Origin: Macrotis lagotis
Taxonomy: Eukaryota; Chordata; Mammalia; Peramelemorphia; Peramelidae
DNA length: 64,000 nucleotides
Direction of reading: 5' to 3'
NCBI RefSeq assembly: GCF_037893015.1
Contig: NC_133660.1
Span: 288,025,078-288,089,077 of the forward strand
The translations under genes were made by a program, and so were the position numbers. Below the pieces are notes generated by a model. It made no database searches and was not told the DNA's origin. It saw nothing but the letters and a program-made list of their open reading frames with translations. Below, in pieces: positions 12,246 to 22,996 of the stretch. Position 1 is the stretch's first letter, and each line of letters starts with the position of its first letter.

Positions 12246-12600
12246 GCCATAATCAAGGGCAGGAGAAGTTTCAAAAAAACCCCAAAACAACAAAATAGAT
12301 TGTCATGCTTGTGAGATTAGGAAAGCAAAGGGATCTACAGTGGTTCAGCCCAAACAAGTGTCCAGATAGAGATTTAGGCCAGCCATTGCTGAAATAGCAT
12401 TGTTCAGCATTATCATTGCCACACCTTCAGCTTTTCATAATGGATTCTGTAAAACCTCAACATGCAGTCTCAGAATCTTCTCACCAGAGTTGTGGGGTAC
12501 TGGGCCATGGATAAAGTTTCCTAGCTGGGCAAGAGCAGATGGAGAATGTCAGAGTTGAAGGGGACTTAGACCATAGAACACAGAACCAGAAAGAGGGTAT
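12240..12600. other. Intergenic, nothing recognised
   Basis: No gene or repeat family supported between the flanking MIR copies. Confidence 0.4.
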
Positions 12601-12604
12601 TTGG

Positions 12605-12835
12605 AGGGCAGTGTGGTTTAGTGGGAAAGAACTCTGGACTCAAAGAGCTCTGGATACAAGGATGAATTCAAGTCTCAGCCCATCAATTTCTTTCCTCTGT
12701 GACATCAAACAAGTCCCTTAACTTCTGTAACACTTAGTTTCCTCATCTGTAAACTGAGAGAGCTGACCTGAATGTTGATCCCTGGGTTCCCTTCCTGCTA
12801 TCAATTCATAATCCAGTGTCTTTGGAGAATATCTA
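12605..12835 (+). mobile_element. MIR-type SINE
   Basis: CAGTGTGGTTTAGTGGGAAA head, TTCAAGTCTCAGCCC, and CCTCATCTGTAAACTGAGAG core. Confidence 0.75.
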
Positions 12836-12838
12836 CAA

Positions 12839-13036
12839 GTGCTTTACCCTTTTTTAGGTTTTTTTTTTTGCAAGGCAATGGGGTTATGTGACTTGCCCAA
12901 GGCCACACAGCTAGGTAATTATTAAGTGTCTGAGGCTGGATTTCAACCCAGGCACTCCTGCCTCCAGGGCCAGTGCTCTATCCATTGCACTACCTAGCCG
13001 CCCCATGTACCACCTAGCGGCCCCATGCTTTAACCC
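12839..13036 (-). mobile_element. WSINE1-type SINE, antisense, with duplicated head end
   Basis: Poly-T then TGCAAGGCAATGGGGTTATG through CTATCCATTGCACTACC. The last 20-odd bases (CACCTAGC-GCCCCATG) occur twice. Flanks GTGCTTTACCCTTTT and ATGCTTTAACCCTTT are the imperfect target duplication. Confidence 0.9.
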
Positions 13037-13084
13037 TTTGTATGGTAATCTGATAGTTAAATCCCCTCTGACGACTTCCAAGCC

Positions 13085-13220
13085 AAGCATGATGAAATGG
13101 AAAGGTCATTGGCTCTGGATTCAGAGATTCTGACTTTGAATCTCACTTCTGATTTCAACAGTCTATGTGGTCTTGGGCAACTTGGCCTCAACTTACCCAT
13201 CTGTAAAACTGGAGGGATCA
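13085..13220 (+). mobile_element. MIR-type SINE
   Basis: GGCTCTGGATTCAGA, TTTGAATCTCACTTCTG, CCATCTGTAAAACTGG. Confidence 0.65.
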
Positions 13221-13624
13221 GTTGAACTGCCTTGAGGTTCCCAAGACCTCAGTCTACTTATCTAAAACACAAGAGGATTCACTTAAATGCAGCAGAGAGG
13301 TGAAGAAAGGACTGAAAAAGAGGTCTGACAATTCGGAGATCATCATCATTTTCATCCAGAGGGCACATATAATGTCAGACCCTTTTTGGAATACTTTACA
13401 AATATCTTCTCATTTGGTCACAGGTAATTGGAGACAACAGTTTCTTTTGAATGATGAGCTCAGAAGCTAGATTTTAAAGTTTTGGAGTAGTGAGAGGATC
13501 AATAGAAGAGACAATGAGCAAAGAGAAGGTTTTCCAGGATCCATCTATTTGTCTATACACGAAAAGACACATATATCTTGAGATCATAAGAAAGTCTAGT
13601 GGATTTTTTGTTTTAAGACTCAAG

Positions 13625-13790
13625 TTGACTATAAGTCTCTAACCAAGTCACAACCTTTGTCTGCCTCATTTTCCTCATCTGTAAAGTGGGAATAATAATG
13701 GCATCAACCTTCCAGGGTTGTGATTAGCTCAACTATCAAAAGACATTATTATTTGTAGAACACTCTGCAAATCTTCAGTTGCTTGCCTTG
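13625..13790 (+). mobile_element. MIR remnant
   Basis: CCTCATTTTCCTCATCTGTA, AAGTGGGAATAATAATGGC and a trailing GGGTTGTGATTAG: the MIR 3' half. Confidence 0.6.
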
Positions 13791-14041
13791 TTTGGTAAAT
13801 AGGTGAGAAGGGACAGGATTAAGGATGCTTATCTACTGGGGAGATGGGAAAGAGGGATTAAGGGCACATGTGGAGGGTGGGCCTGACAAGGAGAAGGGCC
13901 ATTCTTTGTCAAAGAGAAGGTTCCATGGCAGGTTCCATGCTTACCTCCACTCTCTTCTCCCACTTTCCAAATGACAAGTTCTCCCAGATTCCCCTGGGAG
14001 AATGCCAGATGGGAAGCCCGAGGCTCATGTAGTAGTCTGGA

Positions 14042-14083
14042 CCCCCCCCCCCCCCCCGCCCCGCCCCTTGCTATCTCTTCCAG
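14042..14083 (+). promoter_or_regulatory. Poly-C tract and 3' splice acceptor before the MS4A start exon
   Basis: A run of about 16 C, then GCCCCGCCCC and a short pyrimidine tract, ends in CAG at 14083. This is the acceptor for the exon carrying the start codon. The C run sits in the polypyrimidine tract and is of a kind that changes length easily, so it may affect splicing efficiency; that effect is inference. Confidence 0.6.
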
Positions 14084-14099
14084 CACCAGGTGAGACAAC

Positions 14100-14246
14100 A
14101 TGACTTCCCAAGCTGTACCTTCTGGCATGTTCATGATTGTAACCCCCAATGGAATCAGTATCCCCCAGATGGAACAGCCTGCATCTAACTCTGAAGCAAA
14201 CAACAACCTTGGAAAAAGGCTTAAAGAGGAGTCCAAAGCTCTTGGG
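14100..14246 (+). CDS. MS4A6-like: MS4A6-like coding exon 1 (residues 1-49)
   Basis: Encodes the cytoplasmic N-terminus, starting MTSQAVPSG and ending KEESKALG, followed by the donor gtaagt at 14247. A splice acceptor (cttccag, ending 14083) lies 16 bases before the ATG, so the first transcribed exon is non-coding and further upstream, as is usual for MS4A genes. The ATG is the first in the exon and its product matches the MS4A6 N-terminus, which fixes the start. Confidence 0.92.
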
Positions 14247-17200
14247 GTAAGTTCCCCTTCTTTTAAAGAGAGTCTGGGAGAAGCCAACCACATCTCAAGT
14301 TTTTATTCTACCATAGGCTTGGAGATCCTTTAGCTGAGCTCCAGGAACAACTGGTAGATTTGGGGGTGAGGGGAGAGGAGGAGGAACCTTTAGCCTGTGC
14401 TTCTCAGACCTAGGGAACTGAAAATTGTGACAGCTTTGCAGGTATTGGGGCAGCATTTCAGAGAAAGGCCCAACTTCCTCATCCAGGCCCCTTGCAGAAA
14501 AAGAATTTCAGGAAAAGTTATACAATCTTTCCTTCCTCACTATCACACCCACTGGTTATGAAAGCCCTTCCAACTCCTTTCATGAGGATATGTGACTGGA
14601 GACCTCACCATATTAGAAAACAGAAGGGAGGCACATCTTACAATGCATGATTGTTTTCCACTTCCCCATTGTGTATCTCTTTCATCTGGGATAGTGCTTG
14701 AACAAGGGGGAGATGAAGAGCCATGACCTTGGATGTAGGTGGCCCAAGGAACTGAGCCCTGTTGCCCAGATGCGGTCTGACCAGAAATGACTACAATGGA
14801 AACACAATCTTGCAGTCCTGGAAGCCAAGGCTCTTTTAATACACAGTGTCTAAGGATCAAGGAGATGGAAGGAGGGTGCCCTAGAACAGCTCTGATGACT
14901 TGTGCCTACTGATTGTTCTATTTTAAGTGCACCTGCAATATTGCCAAACATTACAAATGAAAATTTGTTCTTTTTGTATTATTGATTTTCTAGATTTAGG
15001 AAAGTGATGGAAAAAATATTAAAAAGGTCATTTAAACTTCAGAGTGTCTTCCATATACACTTTTCTGCCCTGGAGGGTTGGTTGTTAAACGGTTACTAGC
15101 ATATCTTTGGATTTCAGCCCTGATCTCTGCCTTGGCCAGACCAAAGCTAAGGTCTTATTGTCAGTTCAGAGTGACACATTTTGGGAAGGACATTGATAAG
15201 TTGGAGCCTAAACTCTTGATAGAAATGTTGATATTTCTTGAGAACACCTGTAATAGCTACTGATAAGTTATCTGAAAGGATGTGAAAAGGGGGTTAGTCT
15301 TGTTTGGTTTGACCTCAGTGGGCATTAAAAAAGAAGATGGGGAGAAGCAGCAAAAGGATCAATTTAAATATGGTTTGTTCGGGAGCTATAAAGGTCCAAA
15401 GTGAGGGGAAGTCTTAGTTGAGGATTGGTTGACCTCTTGAACAGTGGGTGTCATGAGGAATCTTTTATTTTCACTGAAGGGTGAATTGAACTAGACTGCC
15501 ACTGAAGGCCTTTCCTGCCTGAGATTCTGTGTGTTTGGCAATTTTTGTCCCATTCAGTCAGACAAAAATATTTGGGCAAAATGGTGATCATGGCTGCAGA
15601 AGGTATCTGCTTTCAGGTAGCAGATACATTGGGGGCTTTGTAGAAGGTTGGTGAATGAGCATGGGAATTGTTATCAGAGCAGAATTGAGCTGTGGCTTCA
15701 GATGGATCACCTCTCGGGCATCAGGAAGGACTTTAGGGAGTGGGCCACCCTGGAGGGCAGGCCATCCAGCATGGTATCTTGGATCCCCTGTTTTAATCAA
15801 ACTTTGTCAAGGTTGGGACTTCCAAACTATTTTTGTCAGGAACCCCTGGTATATAGTGTAGTGAAACTTGAGAATTCCTCAGAATCCTGTTTTTAGATTC
15901 AAAAAATAAAAGACATAGAATTACAAAGGAAACTAATTAAATTGAAATGTAATTTAAATAATACTACTTTTTTAAAATTCATGTTAAGAATCTTAGTCAT
16001 TGTGTTGACTTATTGGGGGTTTCCGGGTGAGATTCTCTCTGTCCCTTGAGAAGAAAAATGAATCTGTCCAAAAAACTTTCCATTTATTTTTCTTTCTGTT
16101 CAGACCATCCAGATCTTGACTGGCTTGATGATTTTGAGTGTGGGGATCATTTTGGCGTGCTTGCACAATGAATCCTTCCAGCCTTCCTATTCTAAAATCG
16201 TTAAGTCTGGCTACCCATTTATAGGCAGCGTGTCGGTAAGTAGTAGCTTCTCCAGGATTTCCTCCAGGTGACTCATTTAAGAGGAAGGCAAGCCTTGAGG
16301 ATACCTTTCTCTCTGTCCAACTGTTTCCCTAACATATTGGGACTTTTCAGGAGGCACTGGGGGACTGAGTCTCATTCTATATCTTAAAGACTTTGGGGGA
16401 GGAGAACACCTGACAGAAGGTGACCTACTAACTTGATTTATAGAATCTTTAAAATTTAATTATTTTATTTTCAGTTCCAAATTTTTTCCTTCCCTTCACT
16501 CTCTCCCCTAGTCATTAAGAAGATATATTTTATTTCAAAATTTGTTAAAGTCAGGGGAACCAATATGGTTCTAGAAAATCTGCTCATTTTTTGATAAGAA
16601 AGTATACCTAAGTCCGGCAACTCTTTCTGTATTCTGATGTTCAGGTCTATTCATTTCCTTTTATTATCCAATTGTGTCTGACTTTCCATGGTCCTATTTG
16701 GGGTTTTCTTGGCAGAGATACCAGATTGGTTTCCTTTTTCCTTCTACAGTTGATTAAACAAAGACAAACAGAGTTAAGTGACATGCCCAGGGTCACATAG
16801 TGAGGGAGCATCTGAGGCCATATTTGAACTCATGAAGATGAGTCTTCCTGATTCTAAGCTCAGCCCTCTAGTTTCTCTTTGTCCCCTGCCCTGTATCTTA
16901 GACCTGGACTTCAGTAACTGCCTCACGACGGTCTGGTTGAAGCTATTTTTATCCAGACCACTCTACTGCTGCTCAACCTCTAGGGGTTCCCTACTGCTCC
17001 CTTTATTAATTCCTGCCCAGCTTCTCATGTGATCTTCAGGGGTCCCTGCTTTGGCTGCCTGGTTTCTTTTCTTGCTGCCTTTCAACTCAAATCTGTGTAA
17101 CATATATTCATGGCCTATTTCCTGTATGTGGGCCCCCAGACTAGACCTATTTACTATATGTGGGCCCCCAGGCTAGATTCCAGGAATGGGAAAGGTGACA

Positions 17201-20200
17201 AAAAAGGACATTCTTTATTTTCCTGAGGCTTGGGGGTTCCTGAGGGTCTGTGGCACCTGAACAAGTATGCCCCAAGGTGACCCAGGTCACAGAAGAAGAG
17301 GGAGCCAGGGGAGAGGGGCTGGAGGCTGGTCCTTCCTGCTGTGGGCATCGGGAAGGACTTTAGGGAGTCGGCTACCCTGGAGGGAAGGCCATCCAGCCCT
17401 GGGAGTAGAGTCTGGGCCCCAAAGGATGACTTAATTTGGTTAGAGGGGGGAGTGAGCAATGAGACTGTCTCAGGATCTGAGACTAGAGCTATGGGATAGG
17501 GGGACTGGAGCTGAGTCCTGGAGGCTCTCCCATTTATCCCAAATAAAACAGGTGGTCACTGGCTATGGGAAGATCTGAACCCAGGCCCTTTGACTCTAAA
17601 CTCAACCCTCCTCCTCCTGAGCCATATTGCTTCAGAGGAAGGTGAACAAGACTGGAAAGGTAGGTTGGCACCAGATTGGGTTGGTTAAATGTTCTAAACT
17701 GAGGAGTGTGCACAGAGCAAGGGTTACTAACCCGATAATTGCTTTTCACGAACTGGGTTCCTGGTTCACCCTTTCACGCATTCGAAAACTAGAATTCAGA
17801 GCAGACAATGTTTCAGCAGACATTACCCAAGGGGTCCATGTTCCAGAAAAGACAGAAGATCTGCCCTGCAAGTAATGGGGAGTCATTCAAAGTTTATTAG
17901 CAGAAGATGAACCCTTCTCAGTCCTCTGTCCTAGGAAGACATCTTGGCTGTGCAGAAGGGGTTTTGTGGAGGTCTGAGGCTAGATACAGGAAGGGTGATG
18001 AGGGCCCAAGTTCCCTACTCCCTTCTGCCTCATGGGTTTTCCTGTGGCTCCCTTGTCTTGGTCAGACTCTTCTGCCCCATGTGGGCCATTCCCTTCAGGA
18101 CTCAGCATGTTCGCCCCATTGCTTCCTATTCACCCCACCTCTCCCCATACTCACTTTTTTAAATCGTGGGCAAAGCCCTCCTTGTCCATAAGGTGCCCAC
18201 TTTTAAGCCCTGAACACAATCCAAGCTTTTCCCTTCCAAACCCCTTCTGGTTACTAGGATGGTGCATAGCTCTGACTGGAGCTTTCTCTTTTCCCTTCTG
18301 TTGGGAGGCAAGGCTGACTCAAGCCAAGTCTGGCCTCACTGAAGCATGAATTGAGCTAGAAGGCCACTGAAGGCCTTTTCTACCTGAGTTTCTGTGTATT
18401 TGGCAATTTTTGTCCCATTCAGTCAGACAAAAGTATTTGGACAAAATGATGATCACGGCTGCAGAAGGTATCTGCTTTCAGGCAGCAGATAAATTTGTAG
18501 AAAATTGTGTCCCCTTAGCAAATGGGAGCATCCCTGGCCAAGTGACCCCTTGGAACTGACCTTTTCTGTTCTCCTTTACAGTTTATCATTTCTGGCTCAC
18601 TCTCTATAGCATCAGAAAGGGAAAAGACGAAATCCTTGGTGAGTATCATAGGTATCTGAGGACAGGGAGAGCCAGCTACTAGTCCCATCAGCCTCGCACA
18701 GCAAGGCAAGTCTTCCAGGCATGGAGTGGTGCACTTAGCTTGGGCATGGCCATTTCCCTCCACTTCTGGGTTCCAGCTTCTTCATCTATAAAATGAGAGG
18801 CCAGAAACTCAATGATTCCTTGGCTTTAGAACTTAGTACAGAAAGAGGCCATCATTCCTGAAGGTAACACAGGAACATATTGGTCTAGAAAACCCAAGGG
18901 TTTTCTCGTCCTCTCTCCTTCCAATGCACAGACAGCCCTTCATGGAGCACTTTGGACCTCAGTACCTTGGTCTTCTGAGGCAAGTCCCAAGAGCCACCCT
19001 TGAGGCAAGGTCTTTTCAGGATTTCCAACAAGTGGAGAGAAACCACACTAGGACAGAGAATGACCTGGTTATTCTCTCTCCCTTCTTTTGGGAAGAGGCT
19101 CCTGGGAAAGGGTAGGAGAGGGGTTTTGAGCTAGGCAGGAGAAATGGAGGAGTCAGAAGCAGGGGACTTGGAAAGAAGAAGATTTATCTAGTTGAAAGAA
19201 AGAATTTCTTAATAATTAAAGCTGTCCCAAAATAGAATGGACTGCATTGGAAAGGAAAGAATGTTAACAGTGTATGATAAATAACTAGTTAGATGTGTTG
19301 AGAGAGAAGACTTCTCAGCCTAGATGGTCAGACAAATGGTCTTGTTCTGAGGACCTGTGCTTCTGGGAGATTCCTGGGGCCCACTTGGGTGAAAGCCAAA
19401 GTTCTCAAACTTAGGGTCCTTGTGCCCCACACAGCTAGAATCAGATTAAGACAAAATTGGAGGGGTGGCTAGGTGGCATAGTGGATAAAGCACCGGCCTT
19501 GGAGTCAGGAGTACCTGGGTTCAAATCTAGTCTCAGACACTTAATAATTACCTAGCTGTGTGGCCTTGGGCAAGCCACTTAACCTCATTTGCCTTGCAAA
19601 AACCTAAAAAAAAAACAAGACAAAATTGGGAAATGTTTAACAAAATATCTAGTGACAAAACACAGATAATGTTAATTTGTATTTTTCAAGGTCAATTCGT
19701 TTCTTCTATGTGAATTTGTCTCCCCAACCCAGAGGACATGGTGGGGCATAGTAGGACCATACTAGACTTCAGAAGGAGGTGAAAGAGGAGAAGAGGAAGA
19801 AAAGGAGGAGAAGAAAGAGGAGGAGAAGGAGGAGGGGAGAGACAGAGACAGAGAGAGATAGAGACACAGAGAGAGAGACAGACAGACAGAGTCAGACAGA
19901 CAGAGACACAGATAGTAACATTTGAGGAGGCACCATCCCTTTCCCCCTCTCTCCTCTTCAGGGTGAGGGAGAGATTTGAGGGTTTCCAGGGTGTGTTCCA
20001 GCTGTGAGCTCAGGCTGCCATCTCTCTGCCATCTTCCTGGCTCCCAGGTGGGTCACTCAGGACTTTCTCCTTCAGAATCGTGCCAGCCTGGCTGCAAACA
20101 TGATCAGTGGTGTTGAGGCCACAGCTGGGATCCTCTTGTTTTCAGTCGTCCTGCCTGAGCTGCACAAGGATCTAGCTCATTGCATTGAACAAATCAACCA

Positions 20201-22503
20201 TTTAAACCAAGAAAGACAAGACTATGATCTTTACCACCATCACTACCTCAGTGACTGGCCATGCCAAATAGCCAGCTCTGCCCTCACTGTAAGTATTTTC
20301 GGATCCAGTGTCCAATTTTCTCAGTGATTGTTTTTTCTATTTCTGGAATTCTTGTTGATGACAAGAGGTGCTACCAATGCTGGGGAGACCCCTAGTCTGG
20401 TAGATTCTGAGGAAAGTTCAAAGGTTTACAAAGAGGGAAGAAAGAAAGAAAGCCCTGGAGTTGGGAAATCTTATAATCAAAAGAGCCATTCTATGGGGAG
20501 GCAGGTCTGGCATATGGAATAGACTAGGCTCTGAGATCTCCTCCTTTCCAGGCCTTGGGTTAGGACTGAGGAACTAGATCCTCAGAGAACATAGAAAGTT
20601 GGGCTTAGGGGTGTGAGAAGGGAAGGGATGAAGGGAAGAGGCTGGGAGAGGGGAAGGGAGGAGGAGAGAGTCACTCCAGTCCTCATTGTCCCCAGCAATT
20701 CTCAATGATAAGTCACTGTCCTGGCTTGACAAACCCTTCATGTTAGCCCCTCCCCCAGTCTAATGGAGGTTCCATAAGTCCATTCATCCCCTCTTATAGG
20801 TTTGGCTCCTTGAGAGCTCTTCACTTTCCTTAGTACCCATTCTCTGAAGCATATTGGAGGGGCATTCATTGGTTCCCAAGCCAATATTCCATTGCACACC
20901 ACCTCAGTTTACCAGTGAATTTTCATGGTTGAGAGCCCCTGATTCCTCAGACCAAACATTTCAAAGCATGGTTGGGAGCAGCCATATAAGCTGTTTCCTT
21001 TGGAAACACTGCCCACCTTCCATTCAATCTCTTAGACTAAGTACCTCAAAGTGGACTGCTACCTTGGGTTCTAGTAGTAACCTATGGGTAGTTAATTCTA
21101 ATAATACACATGGTCGAGGCCCCCAGTTTGCTTCCTATTAACTGCCAATCAGGAGACATCCTATTATATCCACTCAAAGGCATTTATTCAAATAACACAG
21201 CAAGGATGATAGTTCCAAAATATTTCCTTCATTAGTGTAGGAGATACTCTCCCACAAATATACATAGTGTCAGTGGGGAAAGTGGGAAAAAATTTAGAGT
21301 ACACTGTGACCTTGGCCTGGATAGACATATGAAGGGCCTGGAAAGACTTTCTCTCTCTATAGCTTTTCTCAAACCTACCTGAACAATGTGATGGAAGGAG
21401 GAGAGAAATATTCCCTCCAACTGGAAACCCACATTCAGCCTCCAGCTGGCAATGGTGGATGGGACTCACCCCAGCATCATATGGTAGATGCAACTAGGTG
21501 CAATGAAAGTGGGAGGGTGGGAAGAGAGAGAAAAACATTCTCAGAAGCCTCCCTACACAGCTATTCCAAATCTGAATAGCCTTAAGGAACTTAAAATTTC
21601 CCTTAGATAAGACTAATTTGTTTTCTTCACCTTAATCAGAAGAAAAATTATAGGTCAAAAAAGGGTTCAGTTTCAGATGCATTCTGTATAGGTCATTTGA
21701 TGTTTCATTAACTTCTGGGATTGCATTCTGGGCCTTCTGTGAATACATCCACTGAGGGACGAAAATCTTCTGCCATACTGTATTTTGTTTGTTCAGCATT
21801 ATAGAGAAGCCCAAAGAAGTCATTTGGGCCCCAAAGTCAACTGATTCCATGGAAATGATCAGCATATAGTCCCTGTTTCTAAGGGGCCCACTTTTCCAAG
21901 ACTGTGTCTGTTAGGAAAGTGAATATAATTGTGAATAACTCAAGGCCTTGGTTATGCCAACCTGAAGGAAAATGAATGGCAGATAAGGATTCACTGGGGC
22001 CTCTGTTTTGCTCCCTGGAAGTCCATGATTCTTGGGTGAATGCTCCATGGATTTTGTCATTAAGGTCATTGCCCAAAGGAACCCAAAATTCCTTGTCTCA
22101 GGAAAGGCCAAGACCCCAAAACCATCCTTCCTGTGTTCACAGGGAACACTGTCTGTGATGTTGATCTTCAGTGGCCTGGAGTTATGCAGTGCCGTGTTTG
22201 TGGCCCTCTTTGAATGGAGGAGACTGTCAGGGGACTCTGGTGGGGTGAGTGCCTTTCCCACCACGCCAAGCAGGGATTCTTTGGGAGAGGCCAGATGGTG
22301 GGTGGTGACAAGGGAACATCTTTGCTGAAGTAGACAGCCCTCATAAGGTCCTGGAGGGTTGGAGGCAGAGGGACATGTCTGACCAAGTTCCTTTTACCTC
22401 TTTCCAGAGTGTCCTATTCCTACCACATGGTCGCCATATCAATTCCAGCTTCAGGACACCATTTTCTGAGTCAAACTATGAGGAACTGGAGCCCTCTGTT
22501 TAG
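14100..22503 (+). CDS. MS4A6-like: MS4A6-like four-pass membrane protein gene (six coding exons, 248 aa)
   Basis: Coding exons are 14100-14246, 16104-16235, 18582-18638, 20076-20288, 22143-22244 and 22408-22503. Every intron starts GT and ends AG, and all coding junctions are phase 0. The joined product is 248 aa, the length I recall for human MS4A6A. Shared landmarks are the N-terminus MTSQxVP, TIQIL..LMILSVGIIL, YPFIG, FIISGSLSIA, GTLSVML, SVLFLPH and a C-terminal YEEL. Predicted membrane segments lie at residues about 53-69, 86-103, 117-138 and 184-206. The second outer loop holds Cys148 and Cys175, which could pair, and a His-rich stretch; N71-E-S is a possible glycosylation site in the first loop. 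MS4A proteins are small tetraspan proteins of immune cells and of some olfactory neurons; MS4A6 members are mainly myeloid in human. Family assignment is firm. One-to-one orthology within MS4A6/MS4A4 is not, because marsupial copies may be lineage-specific. Parts of the gene are duplicated downstream. Confidence 0.93.
14247..16103 (+). other. MS4A6-like intron 1
   Basis: Contains segments repeated elsewhere in the same gene: 15480-15620 recurs at 18355-18500, and 15715-15775 recurs at 17340-17400 (both in intron 2). Confidence 0.7.
16104..16235 (+). CDS. MS4A6-like: MS4A6-like coding exon 2 (residues 50-93)
   Basis: Acceptor tctttctgttcag; donor gtaagt at 16236. Encodes TIQILTGLM..., the first membrane helix, the short first outer loop with N71-E-S, and the PFIG motif that opens the second helix. 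Confidence 0.94.
16236..18581 (+). other. MS4A6-like intron 2
   Basis: Holds an antisense L1 3' fragment (about 16450-16570), a marsupial MIR/THER-type SINE (16665-16905: TGTGTCTGACTT head, TTTGGGGTTTTCTTGGCAGA, CCCAGGGTCACATAG), a 32-base unit in tandem (17105-17168) and the repeated segments noted for intron 1. Confidence 0.7.
18582..18638 (+). CDS. MS4A6-like: MS4A6-like coding exon 3 (residues 94-112)
   Basis: A 57-base exon between acceptor ctcctttacag and donor gtgagt. It encodes FIISGSLSIAS plus a charged turn, the rest of helix 2 and the inner loop. The ISGSLSIA signature is among the best conserved in the MS4A family. The exon is too short to find as an open reading frame and was placed by splice sites and motif. 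Confidence 0.93.
19448..19629 (+). mobile_element. WSINE1-type SINE in MS4A intron 3
   Basis: Full body and A-tail between identical AAGACAAAATTGG copies at 19448-19460 and 19617-19629, so a young insertion. Confidence 0.95.
19777..19914. repeat. Purine-rich (GGA)/(GACAGA) tract
   Basis: Continuous G/A-rich strand turning into GACAGA units. Confidence 0.85.
20076..20288 (+). CDS. MS4A6-like: MS4A6-like coding exon 4 (residues 113-183)
   Basis: Acceptor ctttctccttcag; donor gtaagt at 20289. Encodes helix 3 (NMISGVEATAGILLFSVV) and the long outer loop with Cys148, Cys175 and a YHHHYLSDW segment. This loop is usually the least conserved part of MS4A proteins. Confidence 0.93.
20289..22142 (+). 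other. MS4A6-like intron 4
   Basis: No exon inside. The duplication shared with block B begins near 21285. Confidence 0.7.
22143..22244 (+). CDS. MS4A6-like: MS4A6-like coding exon 5 (residues 184-217)
   Basis: Acceptor gtgttcacag; donor gtgagt at 22245. Encodes helix 4 (GTLSVMLIFSGLELCSAVF) and the start of the cytoplasmic tail. A decayed copy of this exon is at about 35331-35432. Confidence 0.93.
22408..22503 (+). CDS. MS4A6-like: MS4A6-like coding exon 6 (residues 218-248 and stop)
   Basis: Acceptor acctctttccag. Encodes the cytoplasmic tail, beginning SVLFLPHG and ending YEELEPSV, then TAG at 22501-22503. The 3' untranslated region runs to the AATAAA at 22991. A decayed copy is at 35634-35735. 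Confidence 0.92.
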   Translation, partial: SVLFLPHGRHINSSFRTPFSESNYEELEPSV

Positions 22504-22990
22504 AAGATGAGGTGGGCTTCCTTTTGCGGGTTTTAGACATCACCATCCCATTAGAGAGTCAATGTGATCCAAGGTTCTGCAAGTTCCAGATTCAGATGGA
22601 GAGGCAGAAAATGTTTGTTCCTTTCAAAGTAAACATTTCTTCTACATGGGTCATGAATTTCCTATGTTCGTCCTTGGCTCAGCCTAATGGAGGGTTACTG
22701 AGAAAAATCATCTCTAAGGAGCATTTACCCCTCCACCCCACCCCTCGCTATCATTGGGTGACCTGATGATGGTTGGGGGGGGGTGAATGCTGATGCTATT
22801 TCTGGTGAAATAGAGTCAATTATTTCTTTGTTACATTCAACTCTTACTGAATTTTAGACTTGGGCTAGAGAGCTAAGACCCCAGTCTCTCTCCAGGTGGT
22901 GATGTTTCCCACATTCACTTTGCTTGTTTATATGCAAAGGACATGAGATTTTGGGTTAAATCAGGGGAATGCTGGTGCAATTTGCTTACT

Positions 22991-22996
22991 AATAAA
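22991..22996 (+). terminator. Poly-A signal AATAAA of the MS4A6-like gene
   Basis: AATAAA 488 bases after the stop codon, followed by T-rich sequence. The matching place in block B (near 36236) reads AATAAT. Confidence 0.75.

Larger units (their letters stand above)
18639..20075 (+). other. MS4A6-like intron 3
   Basis: Contains a young WSINE (19448-19629) and a purine/GACAGA tract (19777-19914). Confidence 0.7.

Noticed and set aside
13829-14293. 154-residue - strand frame across the MS4A start exon
   Set aside because: Opposite-strand shadow of a real exon plus the poly-C run; no family resemblance.
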